Shown: positions 1 through 11,339 of the stretch, piece after piece
Numbering within the stretch: position 1 is the stretch's first letter
Layout: the number at the start of each line of letters is the position of its first letter
Assembly: GCA_025024175.1 (NCBI GenBank)
Contig: QCXZ01000064.1
Location: 26,346,286 to 26,410,285 of the forward strand
Reading direction: 5' to 3'
Origin: Rhyzopertha dominica
Taxonomy: Eukaryota; Arthropoda; Insecta; Coleoptera; Bostrichidae
DNA length: 64,000 bases
Made by a program: the position numbers and the translations under genes
Notes under the pieces: generated by a model
The model's input: the letters and a program-made list of their open reading frames with translations, nothing else
Databases searched by the model: none
What the model was told of the DNA's origin: nothing

Positions 1-949
1 AAATGCATTAGTTCAAGGTAATGTACTTAATTTTTTTTAAGTGTGTATCCTGCACTGCAAGGAATTGGTTGACATATTCAAATTGATGGATGGTCTTATT
101 ACATCAGTTCCCTTGTTATGAAATTTTGCAACAAAACAGTATTACAAGTTCACTAACCTCCACAAATACTACTTCAAATTTTTTTTATAACTTGCATTAT
201 TTAGTTAAAAATGTTATTGTTTAATGTTTTGGTTGTTTCAGTTGTTCAGTTTTCCAAAAGGTCACCGTGCTCAAATAGATTCAAAAAGTAACATCTGTCG
301 ATGTCGGAAGATGTATTTTACTTAACAAACTCGCCCCCAAATTGGAATATTATGTTGTTATATACCTACAAGATAGTAAACTTTTTTTCTATTTTTAATA
401 TCTGTATAACTGATAAAGGTGTCTAATCATACTTTGCCTCATATGAAATCTAGCTGTATCTATAGTATCTATACAGCATACTAGTTAATCTGTATTTATC
501 TAGGCTTTAAAAAATACCCATCAAGTAGATAGTTTCCTGGAAATAGAACAGAAACTATAAGAATCACTCAATTGTTACTTTTTTTTGCTTGTAACTTGCA
601 CCTTTTTCTACCCATGTTAAATATTTGGCATCAAAAGATTCAGAAATTTTTATATGAGAAAACATGTAGTTCCTGAGATATCAGATAAAGCCATTAAATC
701 ACTCAATTTTTTTACAACTTGTACATGGCTCCACGATATATATAACACCAACATATGTACGATACATATCTGTTATGGTTCCTGAGAAATCGAACAAAAA
801 CCATAAAAAATCTCAAATTTTTAAGTTTTTTGCCTATAAGTTCCACATTTGTTCCTCCCATGTTTACATATTCACCTCCAAAAGATGCAAATGCAAAAGA
901 CTTAAGGTCCCTGAGAAATTTGTCAAAAGCATGTGCTTTTAATTTTCAG
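1..949. other. Talin intron, no exon recognised
   Basis: AT-rich intronic sequence upstream of the acceptor TTTTCAG ending at 949. No coding signal was found. It contains the degenerate tandem repeat listed separately. Confidence 0.7.
530..915 (+). repeat. Degenerate tandem repeat, about three units of 110-135 bp
   Basis: A block beginning TTCCTGRRAAAT, followed by an AACARAAACYATAA-like run and a CACTCAATTT-like run, recurs near 533, 670, 780 and in part near 908. The units are strongly diverged. The last partial unit runs into the acceptor of the talin exon at 950. Confidence 0.5.
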
Positions 950-3900
950 GATTAGCAAGTGAAGAAAGATTAATATCTTCAGCAAAACAAGTCGCTAGTT
1001 CAACGGCACAGCTACTCGTTGCCTGCAAAGTAAAGGCAGAAGGAGACACGGAAGCCACACGGAGACTCCAGCAAGCTGGAAATGCTGTCATCAGGGCCAC
1101 TGATAACTTGGTTCGTGCTGCACAGAAAGCCAAGAGTGTTGAAGAAGAGAGATGTTTGATCCTTAATAAACGTATGGTTGGAGGCATTGCACAGGAAATT
1201 AATGCTAGGTGAGTATTTTTGAATTTTGTGTTAAGCTAGTACTGGGGCTTCTCTAGACTGATAACTGTAACAAATGTCTAAAATTGGGTTTTTCGATGGA
1301 TTAATCAAGTGTGGCACTTGTAGTTTGCAGTATCACAGCTGTCTTCAGTGGAGTCCACTGCAAAGTTTTTCGTTTTTGCTGAATTACTTACATGGAAGGG
1401 TCACAAAAAGTTCTGTTTTGGCGTAAAGTGAATAACAATTATACGAAAAATATGATTTTTTTTTGGTTAGATAATATGCAACAAGTACAACTAAATATTA
1501 CAAAGAGGATGGTAAACAACAATCAAAACTAAAGACAAATTATGAAATAGACTATATAATATAAATATAAGAACAGTTTACAGTGTTTAAAATATAAAAG
1601 GACATGAATTAAGAACAAGAGCACTACATTTACAATCAAACAGCACAAATCAGCTTAAGAAAAAACTTCTGCTTAATCTGCGAGCTTCTTTGTATGTTTT
1701 CTTAATAATTGATTCCAACAATGTATCATATATGCTAAGGTGAACAATTCTTTGATTAACATACATTTTTATGTTGGTTATCATTAATAACAGGCCTATG
1801 TTGCACATCTATTTTATAAACAATTGCATATAGAGTGATTATAGCTTAATGTTAGGTTTTCTTTTGTAATTCTTGATGGTCTTAGCAATTTTTTTTCTTT
1901 CCTTAGGATGCAACAACTTATCGACAATTTAGAGATTTTTAATGAAGTATGGATCCATCATATAGTTCCAATTGATAGTCAGCTAAGTAAATGGCAAAAG
2001 TGATTGAAATTCTAAATCTCAATATGAACTTAAGGTTTTGACACCCATATTTTAGGATGAACATGGTATTTTATTCATTGACTACCTTGAATAAGGAAGA
2101 ACTGTCAATAACGAATATTATATGATGTTATTGCTGCATTTAGACAAGAAAATCATAATGAAGCGACCTTATTATGTAAAAGAAAAAAGTGCTCTCGTCA
2201 AGACATGCACCCTGTCACAAGTTAATGGCTACATGGGTCAAATTGAATAAGTTACGCTTTGAATTGCTTAGTAATCTACCCTATTTGCGAGACTTAGCTC
2301 TCAGTGAATACTATTTGCAAACCTTAAAAACATGCTTCACAGAAAAAAATTTAGCTGCGATACTAAAATAACTGCTGAAACTGATGCCAAAGATAAGTTG
2401 TACAAAGAAGGCATCCAAATTTTAACTAAAAACTGTTTAATTATTGAGTCATGTGGTATATTGAAACTGGTTTAAAAGTGCTTGAATTAGATGCGCCCAT
2501 AATAGTGTATTAAATACATGCTTTACACCGCCATTAGTTCATAAATTAGGAGTTTGAAACATCACTAAATTCATTCCAAATGACAAAAGTGAACATGACA
2601 TTTTTTTTTTATTCAGGTCTGAAGTTCTCAGGATTGAAAGACAACTGGAAGAAGCCAGAGGTAAGCTGACAGCAATCCGACAAGCGAAATACAAACTAAA
2701 AAGCGGCGATACCTCCGGAGAAGACACAGATGGCTATATCGATGGAGTAGCATCGCGGTGAGTTCCAGGTGTGTGTCTAACAATACTAACCCTTTTCTGC
2801 TTTTTTGTGGCTTGCTTGTCGATATGATCCACGACATTATGGTGGTAGTAAAAGACTTCACGACGTTTCTTGAGATGCAGCAATGTCTTTGCATGTTGTT
2901 GCTTTGGTCCTCTGTAGTGGCGTGTTAATTTTATTTTATTTCAAATGCACGTTAACTAATTCCAATTTCGACACCAGACTTGATGTTCGTATAGATATAT
3001 TGTCACTTGAGGCAAAACAGAAATTTAGGGAAGAACTAAACCATAAACTAGCCACCCGTAGGGTAATGTAAGGTAAGTTATTACTTTACTTCATGTTTAC
3101 ATGTGTTTGTTTAATTTTGAATCAGAAATAATGCTCATTTGCAGTTGATTAAATAACTTTGTACTGATTTTTATTACACAGTATTCATATTCCGAAAAAG
3201 TGAAAATTTTTTATTTCATAAGTGGTATAAAAGAAATCCAACACATTTTATTATAGCTGTATTTTTATTACACAGTATTCTTATTCCGAAAAAGTGAATA
3301 TTTATTATTTTCATAGGTGATATAAAAAAAATCCAACACATTTTAGTATAACTGTACAGTAAACTTTTGCATGCGCAATTGGTGTTCAGTTGTACGTAAC
3401 ATTGTTAACATTGTGTTTCTTTTTGCATGTATATTGAGAATGATTTTGAGTTTATTGTTTCATCTTTTATTTTCATTAGTACCCATATTGAAACCCTAAA
3501 TTATATGAAAATACAAGGAACTATGGCCTTGTAAGTTAAAATATACCCTTAGTTAAGAAGCATGGAATAAAAAAATAATTTTTCCAGATATATGCTTGGG
3601 ACTCTTCAGTTTCAATTTTTACATACATATTCTTCAGGCTAATTTCCATGTATATGATGAGGTGAATAATTTTTACATATTTCTAAAATCTACTTATATT
3701 TCATTACATGTGTATAAGTACAATCACATTTACTCAAACAATTAACAACTTTATATGTTGTTTACATGGACATTAATATTCATATTGGCTTTGAAAAGAT
3801 TACTTAAAACATTTTGTAGAACTCTTTTATTAAAAGTATTTTCTATGTTGTATAGCTATAGTACCTACAAAAGTTGGTAACATGTGGAAAACTTTTATTT

Positions 3901-6900
3901 TTACTTTTTTTGAGAAAAAGTTATTGTTTATAAAAACCATCAGATATCAAAATGTCTATATGGGGTGTGTCAAAAAATATAAATATATACTTGTTGAATT
4001 TTCTAAGTGTTAAAAAGCAGTATCCCTAAAACAATTTTAAAGATTTTTATGAAATANTAGTAGGTAAAAGGGATATTGACGGANANGTTTAACCTTTTTT
4101 TTTTGTATTTTACCGCTCTCTCGATTTTGAGCAGTGATAGTTTATACATATCACCTATCAAAATTTAGACGCCCGTAAAATGAACACACCAGTGATGTAA
4201 ATCATATGATGGGTATATATCTCGACTGACCTGGTCTCTACAACAGCTGATGATTGGTAAAAATGTGCCATTTTACTGTTGTTTGAGTTTTACGTAAGTA
4301 ATCGGCAATGTGCTTGTACTCAAATTTCTAAGGTTGTGTTTAGTTAGGTTTAATGGTTTACTTCCTGTCCTTAATAAAGATTTAAACTTCTCACCATTGT
4401 TTTTGCACTAAAGTGGCGATTTATAAATGCCTCTCTATCAATCATCACGTGGTACTCTTGTGCATAGTGTTTGCACATTAATACTTGCTTTGTCACATTG
4501 CGACAACATTATTGCCCGGTGTAGTTAATTACAAGGGTGCATCTAGTAGGTAATAATGTTAAATCATTGTTTCTCAATTTATTTCTTAAATCATGGAAGT
4601 GATTTTTAATTTGCAAGTTGGTATGTTCTTAATTTTGGCGTGTTGTAGAGAAAATTACGGAGCAGCTAGTATTTTTTTCTCGCATGGTCTTTAAAGGTCT
4701 GTAAACCAGAGGTCCTATTTCTGGAAGTCTGAAGGCAAAATCACAATTTCGAATTAAAAATCAAAAGAACCAGGTTCTTTCTTTCACTTGTTTTATTTTG
4801 CTATATTATTTCTGTTTATAATCTTGTCTGGTAATAAATACTTTATTNTTATTNTTATTTAGTAAAAAATAANGCATGTTTAGTAGTTACACAGGACATA
4901 ANGTTGTATCTTAATCTTTAATTTACACGAAAATCAATAAATGATCATCCTTATAACTGAGGAGCAAACGAAAAGATTTCCTCTACACATACGTAGTTCA
5001 AATTTTTAAAACAAAAATACAGTATTCTATTTAAAATTCCAATGCCGTCTACCCCTCAAAATAGACAGAGGGTAAAAAAGAAATATGGTTAAAACTTGTC
5101 CTCCATATCCTTATTACTTCACTAAAATTTCATAAAAATATTTACACCTATATTAGATATTGCTTTATAACCTCTTTAAAAAAAAAACAGTCTGTATACA
5201 GGGTCCGCCACCTAAAACTCCCAAGGCTCATATTTTCTTTATTTTTTTAGGTACAACCTTAAGTTATATATCAAATAGTAAGTCTTTTTAAACTCTTTAA
5301 AGATAGTTTAGTGAGTGTCCAAAAATTTTTTTTGCAGATTATCATATTTTGTATTTAAAGTTAATTTTTGTAAATATTTTTTGACCTAACCCCGTATAAT
5401 AAATATTTCTTCATAGTTGAATGCCGACTTTTGTCTTCTTCAATTTGTGTCATTACCATGTATGCTTAATTTTAACTCCTTCTTAGTGAAAAACAAGAAA
5501 ACTAGTCGCCGCCATGTTCTGTAAATAGGGTTGTTCAGAATTTTTAAGTTTTAGTTTAGTAGCTTATTACGGTACAAATTGTGCCTACATACCCATCGCT
5601 GCACACAAAACCCCAAAATTTTTAGTAACTTTTAAATAAATCAAGTACAAAGTTCGTTCTAAAGAGAGAGGCTAGAAAACGAAACCCTGCGACGAGGCTA
5701 GAGCGTGATGTTGAAAATCAAACTAGCCTCATCGAAGGGTTTCGTTTTCTAGCCTATCTCTGTTTAGAATGAACTTTGTAATTGATTTAATTAAAAATTA
5801 CTCAAAATTTTGGTGCAGTATGTAGGCATAATTAGTACCATAATAAGCTACTAAACTAACACATAAAAAATTGTGAACAGCCCTATAACAGAACATGGAG
5901 GCGGTGAGTTTTTTTGTTTTTCACTAAGAAGGAGTAAAAATTACGCATACATGGTAATGAAGCAAATTGAAGAAGATAAACGTCGGCATCCAACTATGAA
6001 TCAATATTTATTATACGGGGTAAGGTTAAAAAATATTTACATAAATTAACTTTATTTGCAAAATATCACAATCTACAAAAAAAAATTTTGGACACTCACT
6101 ATGCTATTTTGAAAGAGTTCAAAAAGACCTACAATTTGACATATAACATAAGGTTGTACCTAAAAAAACAAAGAAACTACGAGCTTGGGGAGTTTTAGGT
6201 GGCGGACCCTGTATGTGACAGTTATGAATATATGTAAAAATTACCTATACGCTATATTAGTGCTAACGTAATAACGGCCATTTTTCTACGGTACGTCAAA
6301 GTCCTGGATCCTGATAAACCGAGTTATCATAACATGCGTAACGGACCTCAGTGTTAGGTGCAATTTTGTGACTTTAAAAGAATATTTAGAAGTGTTACTG
6401 TGCTTATTTGAGTAGCTTACACTCCATCGTTTTGCTTCACAAGTATTACAAACCGAAATTACATTTAGTTTAGATCCTGGATCAAAACAAACCAAGTTGT
6501 CATAACGTGCATAAGGTTGTTCAGTATTTGGTGCAATTTTTTATTGTTAAAAGAATATTTTAAAGTGTTACTGTGTATGATTGAGTAGCTGACACTCCTT
6601 CGCTTTACTTAACAAGTATTACAAAGGTAAATTACATTTAGTTACAATGTAAGTATTGCTGAAAACCTTAACCTACAATAAGTGCGTGTGTAGAGCATTA
6701 CTATTACATGTTGTACCAAAAGATGGTAACGTCCTAGGTCCCTGGATGTTCTTGTTATAATGAGAGAGAAACATATAAACTTTAAGCACTTATTTTAGAT
6801 TATTTCAACAATAGATTGCAACTTAATGTAATTTCAGTTTGTAATACTTAATGAATAATACAAAGGTATGTAAAGCACTCAAACGTACACAGTAACACTT

Positions 6901-8733
6901 CAAAATATCTAATTATACTATAATTTTGCTCTGAACGTTGCGTGTTACTGTGTATTTTTAGTGGTTTACGTTCCTTCGTATAATTTAGTATTACAAACCA
7001 AATTTACATTTAGTTGCAATCTATTGTTTAAAAACAACCTAAAAGAAGTGCTGTAAAGATTACACTTTCTCTCTCATTATAACGGTAACATCCAGGGACC
7101 CAACTCATTACTATTTTCTGGTAAAACTTGTAAATTGTAATGCTCCACACACGTACTTAGTGTATGTTCAGCTTTTCAACAATACATTTTATCTAAATGT
7201 AATTTCGGTTTGTAATACTTGCTAAGTAACGCGAATTAGTGTAAGCTACTCAAACATACACAGTAACACTTTAAAATACTCTTTAACACAAAGAAATTAC
7301 ACTAAACGCTGAACTCCCTTATGCAGATTATGACAACTAGGTAGGTTGGTTTGGATCCGGGATCTTGACGTGTCGCAGCAAAATGGCCGACATCTATGTC
7401 ACACTAATATAGCGTATTTGACTCAAAAAACTGCATATTGTTTGCTGGCTACAGTTTTTTTTATTCGCCAAATTGAACTGTTATATTCATTGTTTTTGTT
7501 TTACATAAGTTCTTACATTTTAGTTTGCATTGATTCTTAATCGTTGTGCTTGCAGACTTTAATTAAAGACTTTAGCAACACAAAATTAGCTGAATTCTTT
7601 AGTAAATTAAATGCCATGTGCCATGTATAAGTATTAACTAGCTGACCTTTCACAGGTATGATTCTGACAGTTCTCACTATGGTAGCCGATACAACACGCA
7701 AAACACAACTTACAATGATACCTACAGTCAGCTAGAGAGTCCAGAAAAAGTAAACTCTCTAGAACGCAACAAACAAAAGAATTCTCCATTACTGCAGGAA
7801 GTTAATACTTTAGATTCTGCTGTCTATGGAAGCACAAACAGCTACAACCAGAATGCAGGGTATAACAACTTTAACAACAGAAACTACTCGCAACAGGGAT
7901 ATCCATCTCAAAGTTATTCAACACAACAGAGCTACCCATCTCAGCAGAGCTATCCTTCTCAACAAAACTACCATTCGCAACAATCTTACCCATCGCAAGA
8001 CATCTACGGCTCACAGCAGTACACTCAGAGTTACACATCTGATCATTATACACCATATAACACAGCAAAAGCATATGATTCTTCACAGTATGGATCCACA
8101 AATGTCCAGTATTCATCTCCAACTAAAACTTTTACTCCCATAAGCAATGCTTCTGCACAACCTTTTCCAACAGAATCGAAATCAAGNACATATGAGAAGA
8201 GCTACGAGTATGGTTCAACAAATCAATACAGTACAGGAGAAAAGAGCAAANATGACAACGTTCCACCTTCTGGGAGTTATACGAAATTCGACACCAGTAA
8301 TTCATTGTATGACACATCGCATGGTGATTTGAAAGTGCCTGGGGATGGTTATAAAACCTCGGAGTACAGTACAAGCACATACAAGATACCAGGTGGAACG
8401 AAAACTGATACATATCGATATGAATCCTACCAAACAGCTTCAGAACCGATTGTTTCGACAACAGTGGAGAAGTATTACACTAGCACACCGAATGCAAAGG
8501 TTCCATTCAGTCCAACACATAAAATTGCATTTGAACCTTACACAAAGAATGGATCTGATTTCCAGAGCTCGTATTCTTCGAATGTAGAATACATTACTGA
8601 TCCCTCTAAAGATTCAGATACTTTGGAACAAAAAATGTTGAAAAAGTCAGTGACGAAGCAAGTTGTTGAAAAGAAAACTGTGACAAGATCAACCAAACAG
8701 GAATCTTCCACTAAAAATTTCAGATTTGATTAA
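950..8733 (+). CDS. rhea: Talin, C-terminal exons (5' part lies outside the window)
   Basis: Talin links integrin tails to actin. Three exons are visible: 950-1208, 2617-2757 and 7656-8733 (stop at 8731-8733). The exons splice in phase: AG joins G as Arg at the first junction and CG joins G as Arg at the second. Exons one and two match the end of the vertebrate talin I/LWEQ actin-binding module closely (ISSAKQVASSTAQLLVACKV, then KMVGGIAQ-like RMVGGIAQEI and the ERQLEEARGKL dimerisation helix). The third exon, about 359 codons, is a tail beyond the vertebrate end point: it is rich in Tyr, Ser, Gln and Thr, with repeated YPSQQ-type units around 7890-8010, and ends in a Lys/Thr/Ser-rich segment. 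Drosophila talin also has a C-terminal extension. Two N bases (8187, 8253 region) leave two residues undefined. The gene symbol is the Drosophila name. The family call is very secure. Confidence 0.95.
1209..2616. other. Talin intron
   Basis: Bounded by a GTGAGT donor at 1209 and a T-rich tract plus ATTCAG acceptor ending at 2616. No coding or mobile-element signal was recognised. Confidence 0.75.
2883..3071 (+). CDS. Short open frame (62 codons) in talin intron, doubtful
   Basis: The frame starts at an ATG and encodes a hydrophobic first 20 residues (VVALVLCSGVLILFYF) followed by a charged tail. A good donor-like sequence (AAG/GTAAGT) lies just after the stop. No homologue is recognised. It may be chance in AT-rich DNA, a nested small membrane protein, or part of an alternative terminal exon. 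The position, 125 bp past the talin donor at 2757, is the only reason to list it. Confidence 0.15.
   Translation: MSLHVVALVLCSGVLILFYFKCTLTNSNFDTRLDVRIDILSLEAKQKFREELNHKLATRRVM
3171..3356 (+). repeat. Two-unit tandem duplication, about 95 bp per unit
   Basis: The unit starting TTTATTACACAGTATTC and ending ATCCAACACATTTTA occurs twice in a row with a few substitutions and small indels. Confidence 0.8.
5199..6211. mobile_element. Palindromic fold-back DNA element FB1, copy 1 (1013 bp)
   Basis: The element begins CAGGGTCCGCCACCTAAAAC and ends with its reverse complement. Almost the whole length forms two imperfect inverted arms of about 490 bp meeting near 5705, where GAAACCCTGCGACGAGGCTAG faces its complement. 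TA dinucleotides flank both ends (5197-5198 and 6212-6213), the target-site pattern of Tc1/mariner elements. It has no coding capacity, so it is a non-autonomous, MITE-like foldback element. A second copy with the same ends lies at 40475-41493. Confidence 0.9.
6275..7392. mobile_element. Second fold-back repeat FB2, with nested direct and inverted units
   Basis: The outer ends are ACGGCCATTTTTCT-like at 6275 and AAAATGGCC at 7380-7389, followed inward on both sides by a GGATCC-containing block. Inside, a unit of about 190 bp, containing GTTACTGTG and TAGCTTACACTCC and then a GTATTACAAA-like sequence, is present twice directly (6293-6473, 6474-6650) and again in inverted orientation (about 6840-7060 and 7150-7340). 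CTCTCTCATTATAAC motifs face each other at 6760 and 7070. No protein is encoded. The target duplication was not determined. Confidence 0.7.
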
Positions 8734-9039
8734 TTATTGCACTTTTTTTGACAAAATATGAAAGTGCCCTTACTATTAGTTAGGACCTTTGGTGCTAATG
8801 TGTCTTCGTGCTTGTAATTTTAACCAAATAATTAACTAACTAGTGTAGTATGTGCCAATAATTTAATCATTTTCCAGTAATGTAAAAAATATTTTAAGTG
8901 CCACATTTTCTTTTGTATAAAGTGCCTGACTTCTGCTTTATATACAAGGATCACATAGTATTGTAATTGATTCACGAGACTTAATTGTGCCTCACATTCA
9001 TTATAAATAGCATTTTAACTGTTTTATGTATGTATAGTT

Positions 9040-9114
9040 AATAAATGTTTTAATGTGTTATTGATTTACACTTATGAAATATGGAATGTTTTAAATTTTA
9101 ATGCTCTTAATAAA
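9040..9114 (+). terminator. Talin poly(A) signals
   Basis: AATAAA hexamers occur at 9040-9045 and 9109-9114, 307 and 376 bp past the stop codon. The AT-rich 3' untranslated region would span 8734 to about 9130. Confidence 0.6.
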
Positions 9115-9895
9115 ACAGAATATACTATATAACAGTGTTTTTTGTAAAAAATCAAGATATTATGGCATATTTCTTATGGGTTCAAACTAAAAATGTGCGT
9201 CAGTATGTTTCATTGACATTTTCCTGACCAAAATAGAGTTCCTCACAATATAACAATTTATGGTATACCTACATTTGGTAATAGTGTAAATAGCTCTTAA
9301 GCTGTTGCTTAATCATTTTAACTCGATCCAAATATAACATGGAATTGGTACATACGATAGGTAGATGTAGGCAAACTTAATCCAATACATACAGAATTAA
9401 ATTTTTGATCACTACCATATGGTTAAAAGTTGACAATGTTATTAATAAACCTTTCGGAAAGCTAAATATAATTTTTCAGTGTTTAATGAATTTTACTGAA
9501 CTTTAATGTTATACATATATGGAATAGTTGATTTTAGATATAGAAGACTGAACAAACTTTCTTAAATTTATTGTAAAATCTATTAAAAAACTTGAATAGT
9601 ACAGGGTATTCCAATTAAAATAAGGAAGTTGCCGGCTACTTCCAGTATAACCAAAAGTTGTATGCTCATTTACATATGTAGAATATTTTATTGCCAATGG
9701 CACCGTTTGAATTAGTTAGTGTGTAACCTTTCAAAATCTTCCAATTGTTATTATCCTAGATACTTCTAAAGTGGATGTTGGACTCCTAAAGTTTCATTTA
9801 GATCACTTTTATTTATATTTAAATAATAATAATAACTATTTGATCTGTAATACACGAAGTGTTTCAGACATGTCAAACATGAGAGTATAACAGTA
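9115..9895. other. Intergenic, with a mariner-type MITE fragment
   Basis: No gene was found. Near 9602-9745 a sequence starting TACAGGGTATTCCAATTAAA and containing GGCTACTTCCAGTRTAAC resembles one at 26390-26510, and more weakly one at 24840-25060 in the opposite sense. This suggests relics of one dispersed non-autonomous family. Confidence 0.5.
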
Positions 9896-11290
9896 TTACA
9901 CGGCTTTAAACAAACATTGATAAAATTCTTCAACCGAATAACACGAATAATTATGTGGTAATTGCAATAACAGTTCACTGAACCACCTATAATTAGGTGC
10001 TGCCCGCAGCTGCGCTGACAACTTATTGTACATTTTTTGACCCCTATACATTGCTGAGTTTTTAAAAATATCACATTTGGGCTTTGGTAAGCGTAGGTCA
10101 GCGTTTCCTCTAGTGTTGTGGGAATGTATGTTCTTACCACATTTATAAGAAGAAAACTCACTGAATGTATATCTCAGTGTGCAGCACATACAGAGCAGGA
10201 ACTGTTAAAATTCTCATTTTTCTGAAAATTTCCCTACAAGATGTTTGCTGTGGGACATTCGTCATGCATATCTTACCAATTGCTTCTGTGCAATGAAAAC
10301 ACTGTGGACCTTGAAGAGCTACCCCAGAAGCAGATTCCATAGGAAAGCAACGATTGCACAGTAGCCATAGTAAAAAATCAATAACTGATCTATGGTGAGA
10401 ATTCTCTTGAGGTATTTAATTTGATAAATGATATTATTGATTTTTTTTGCAATCCCTTCCCGCCCAATCAAGCGACTCGTCCAGCAGCAAACCCAGAAAT
10501 CTAGTAGTTTTGGCAAGCCTAAGGTCACCCAAAACGCGACCCGCCAACTGCCCCGAGACCCCATTCTGTTTGTTATGAAATCGTAGAAAATATGTTTTAG
10601 ATATATTTAACTGTAATTTATTTGCATTAAAATATGTAATTAAGTTCATCCAAACTTTTGTTAATCTCTTTTCCATGTTTTTACCACTAACTAATTTAGT
10701 TGTATCATCAGCATACTTTCTTAGACCTTCTCCCCTACATTCATGTAACATGTCATTAGTGTAAATAATTAATAACACTGGTCACAAAATTATGCCCTGT
10801 GGGAAGCCACACCTTATTTCTGTTTGGTCAGATTTAGTAATGCTGTTTAGAGTTCTTATTTCCACAAACTGAGACCTTCCGGACACAAATTAGGAAAACG
10901 CTCTTTCGCAATTCCCCTAATACCACAGTATTCCAACTTATCCAGCAAAATCCCATGATCGACACAGTCAAAAGCGCTTGAGAGGTCACAAAAAATTCCA
11001 ACAGGAGTTTCCTTCTTATTGATCAGATCAATTATCTCATTATATAGTCCATGTGCAGCTGATATTGTTGAATGTTTTGACCTAAAGCCATGTTGACATT
11101 GGCTTAATACTTTATACTTCTCCAAGAACCCCAACAGCTGAATGAGCATCGCATATTCGAAGATCTTCGAGAAGCTTGATGTCACCGATACTGGTCGGTA
11201 ATTCCCAACTTTAGAGCGCTCCTGCTTTTTGTATACAGGAACCACTCTAGATATCTTCACAGCATCGGGGAAAATTCCAGTCCCCAGAAT
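9896..11290 (-). mobile_element. Jockey/CR1-type non-LTR retrotransposon, 5'-truncated and frameshifted
   Basis: Minus-strand pieces give consecutive parts of a non-LTR reverse transcriptase. At 10856-11285 a GIFPDAVKISRVVPVYKK start leads into NYRPVSVTSSFSKIFE, QHGFR and DLSSAFDCVDH (fingers and first palm Asp). At 10434-10778 YADDTT gives the catalytic YXDD box. At 10158-10430 the thumb has a YYGY motif and a KMRILTVPALYVL-like motif. At 9896-10140 the C-terminal HNTRGNADLR and MYNKL motifs follow. Frame changes near 10560, 10340 and 10190 and a gap before 10780 mean it is dead. The endonuclease part is missing. Clade assignment rests on motif resemblance only. Confidence 0.88.
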
Positions 11291-11339
11291 AGTTAATCAG
11301 GTGAGTTATTGGCCTATATATAGAATATATATTTAGGTA

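Larger units (their letters stand above)
2758..5198. other. Left part of talin's last intron
   Basis: Starts at a GTGAGT donor. It holds a short open frame (2883-3071) and a 95-bp tandem duplication (3171-3356), each listed separately. The remainder is AT-rich with several isolated N bases (for example 4056, 4084, 4087, 4849, 4854) and no recognisable gene. Confidence 0.7.

Noticed and set aside
2628..2894. 88-codon minus-strand open frame across a talin exon
   Set aside because: Antisense shadow of the talin exon at 2617-2757.
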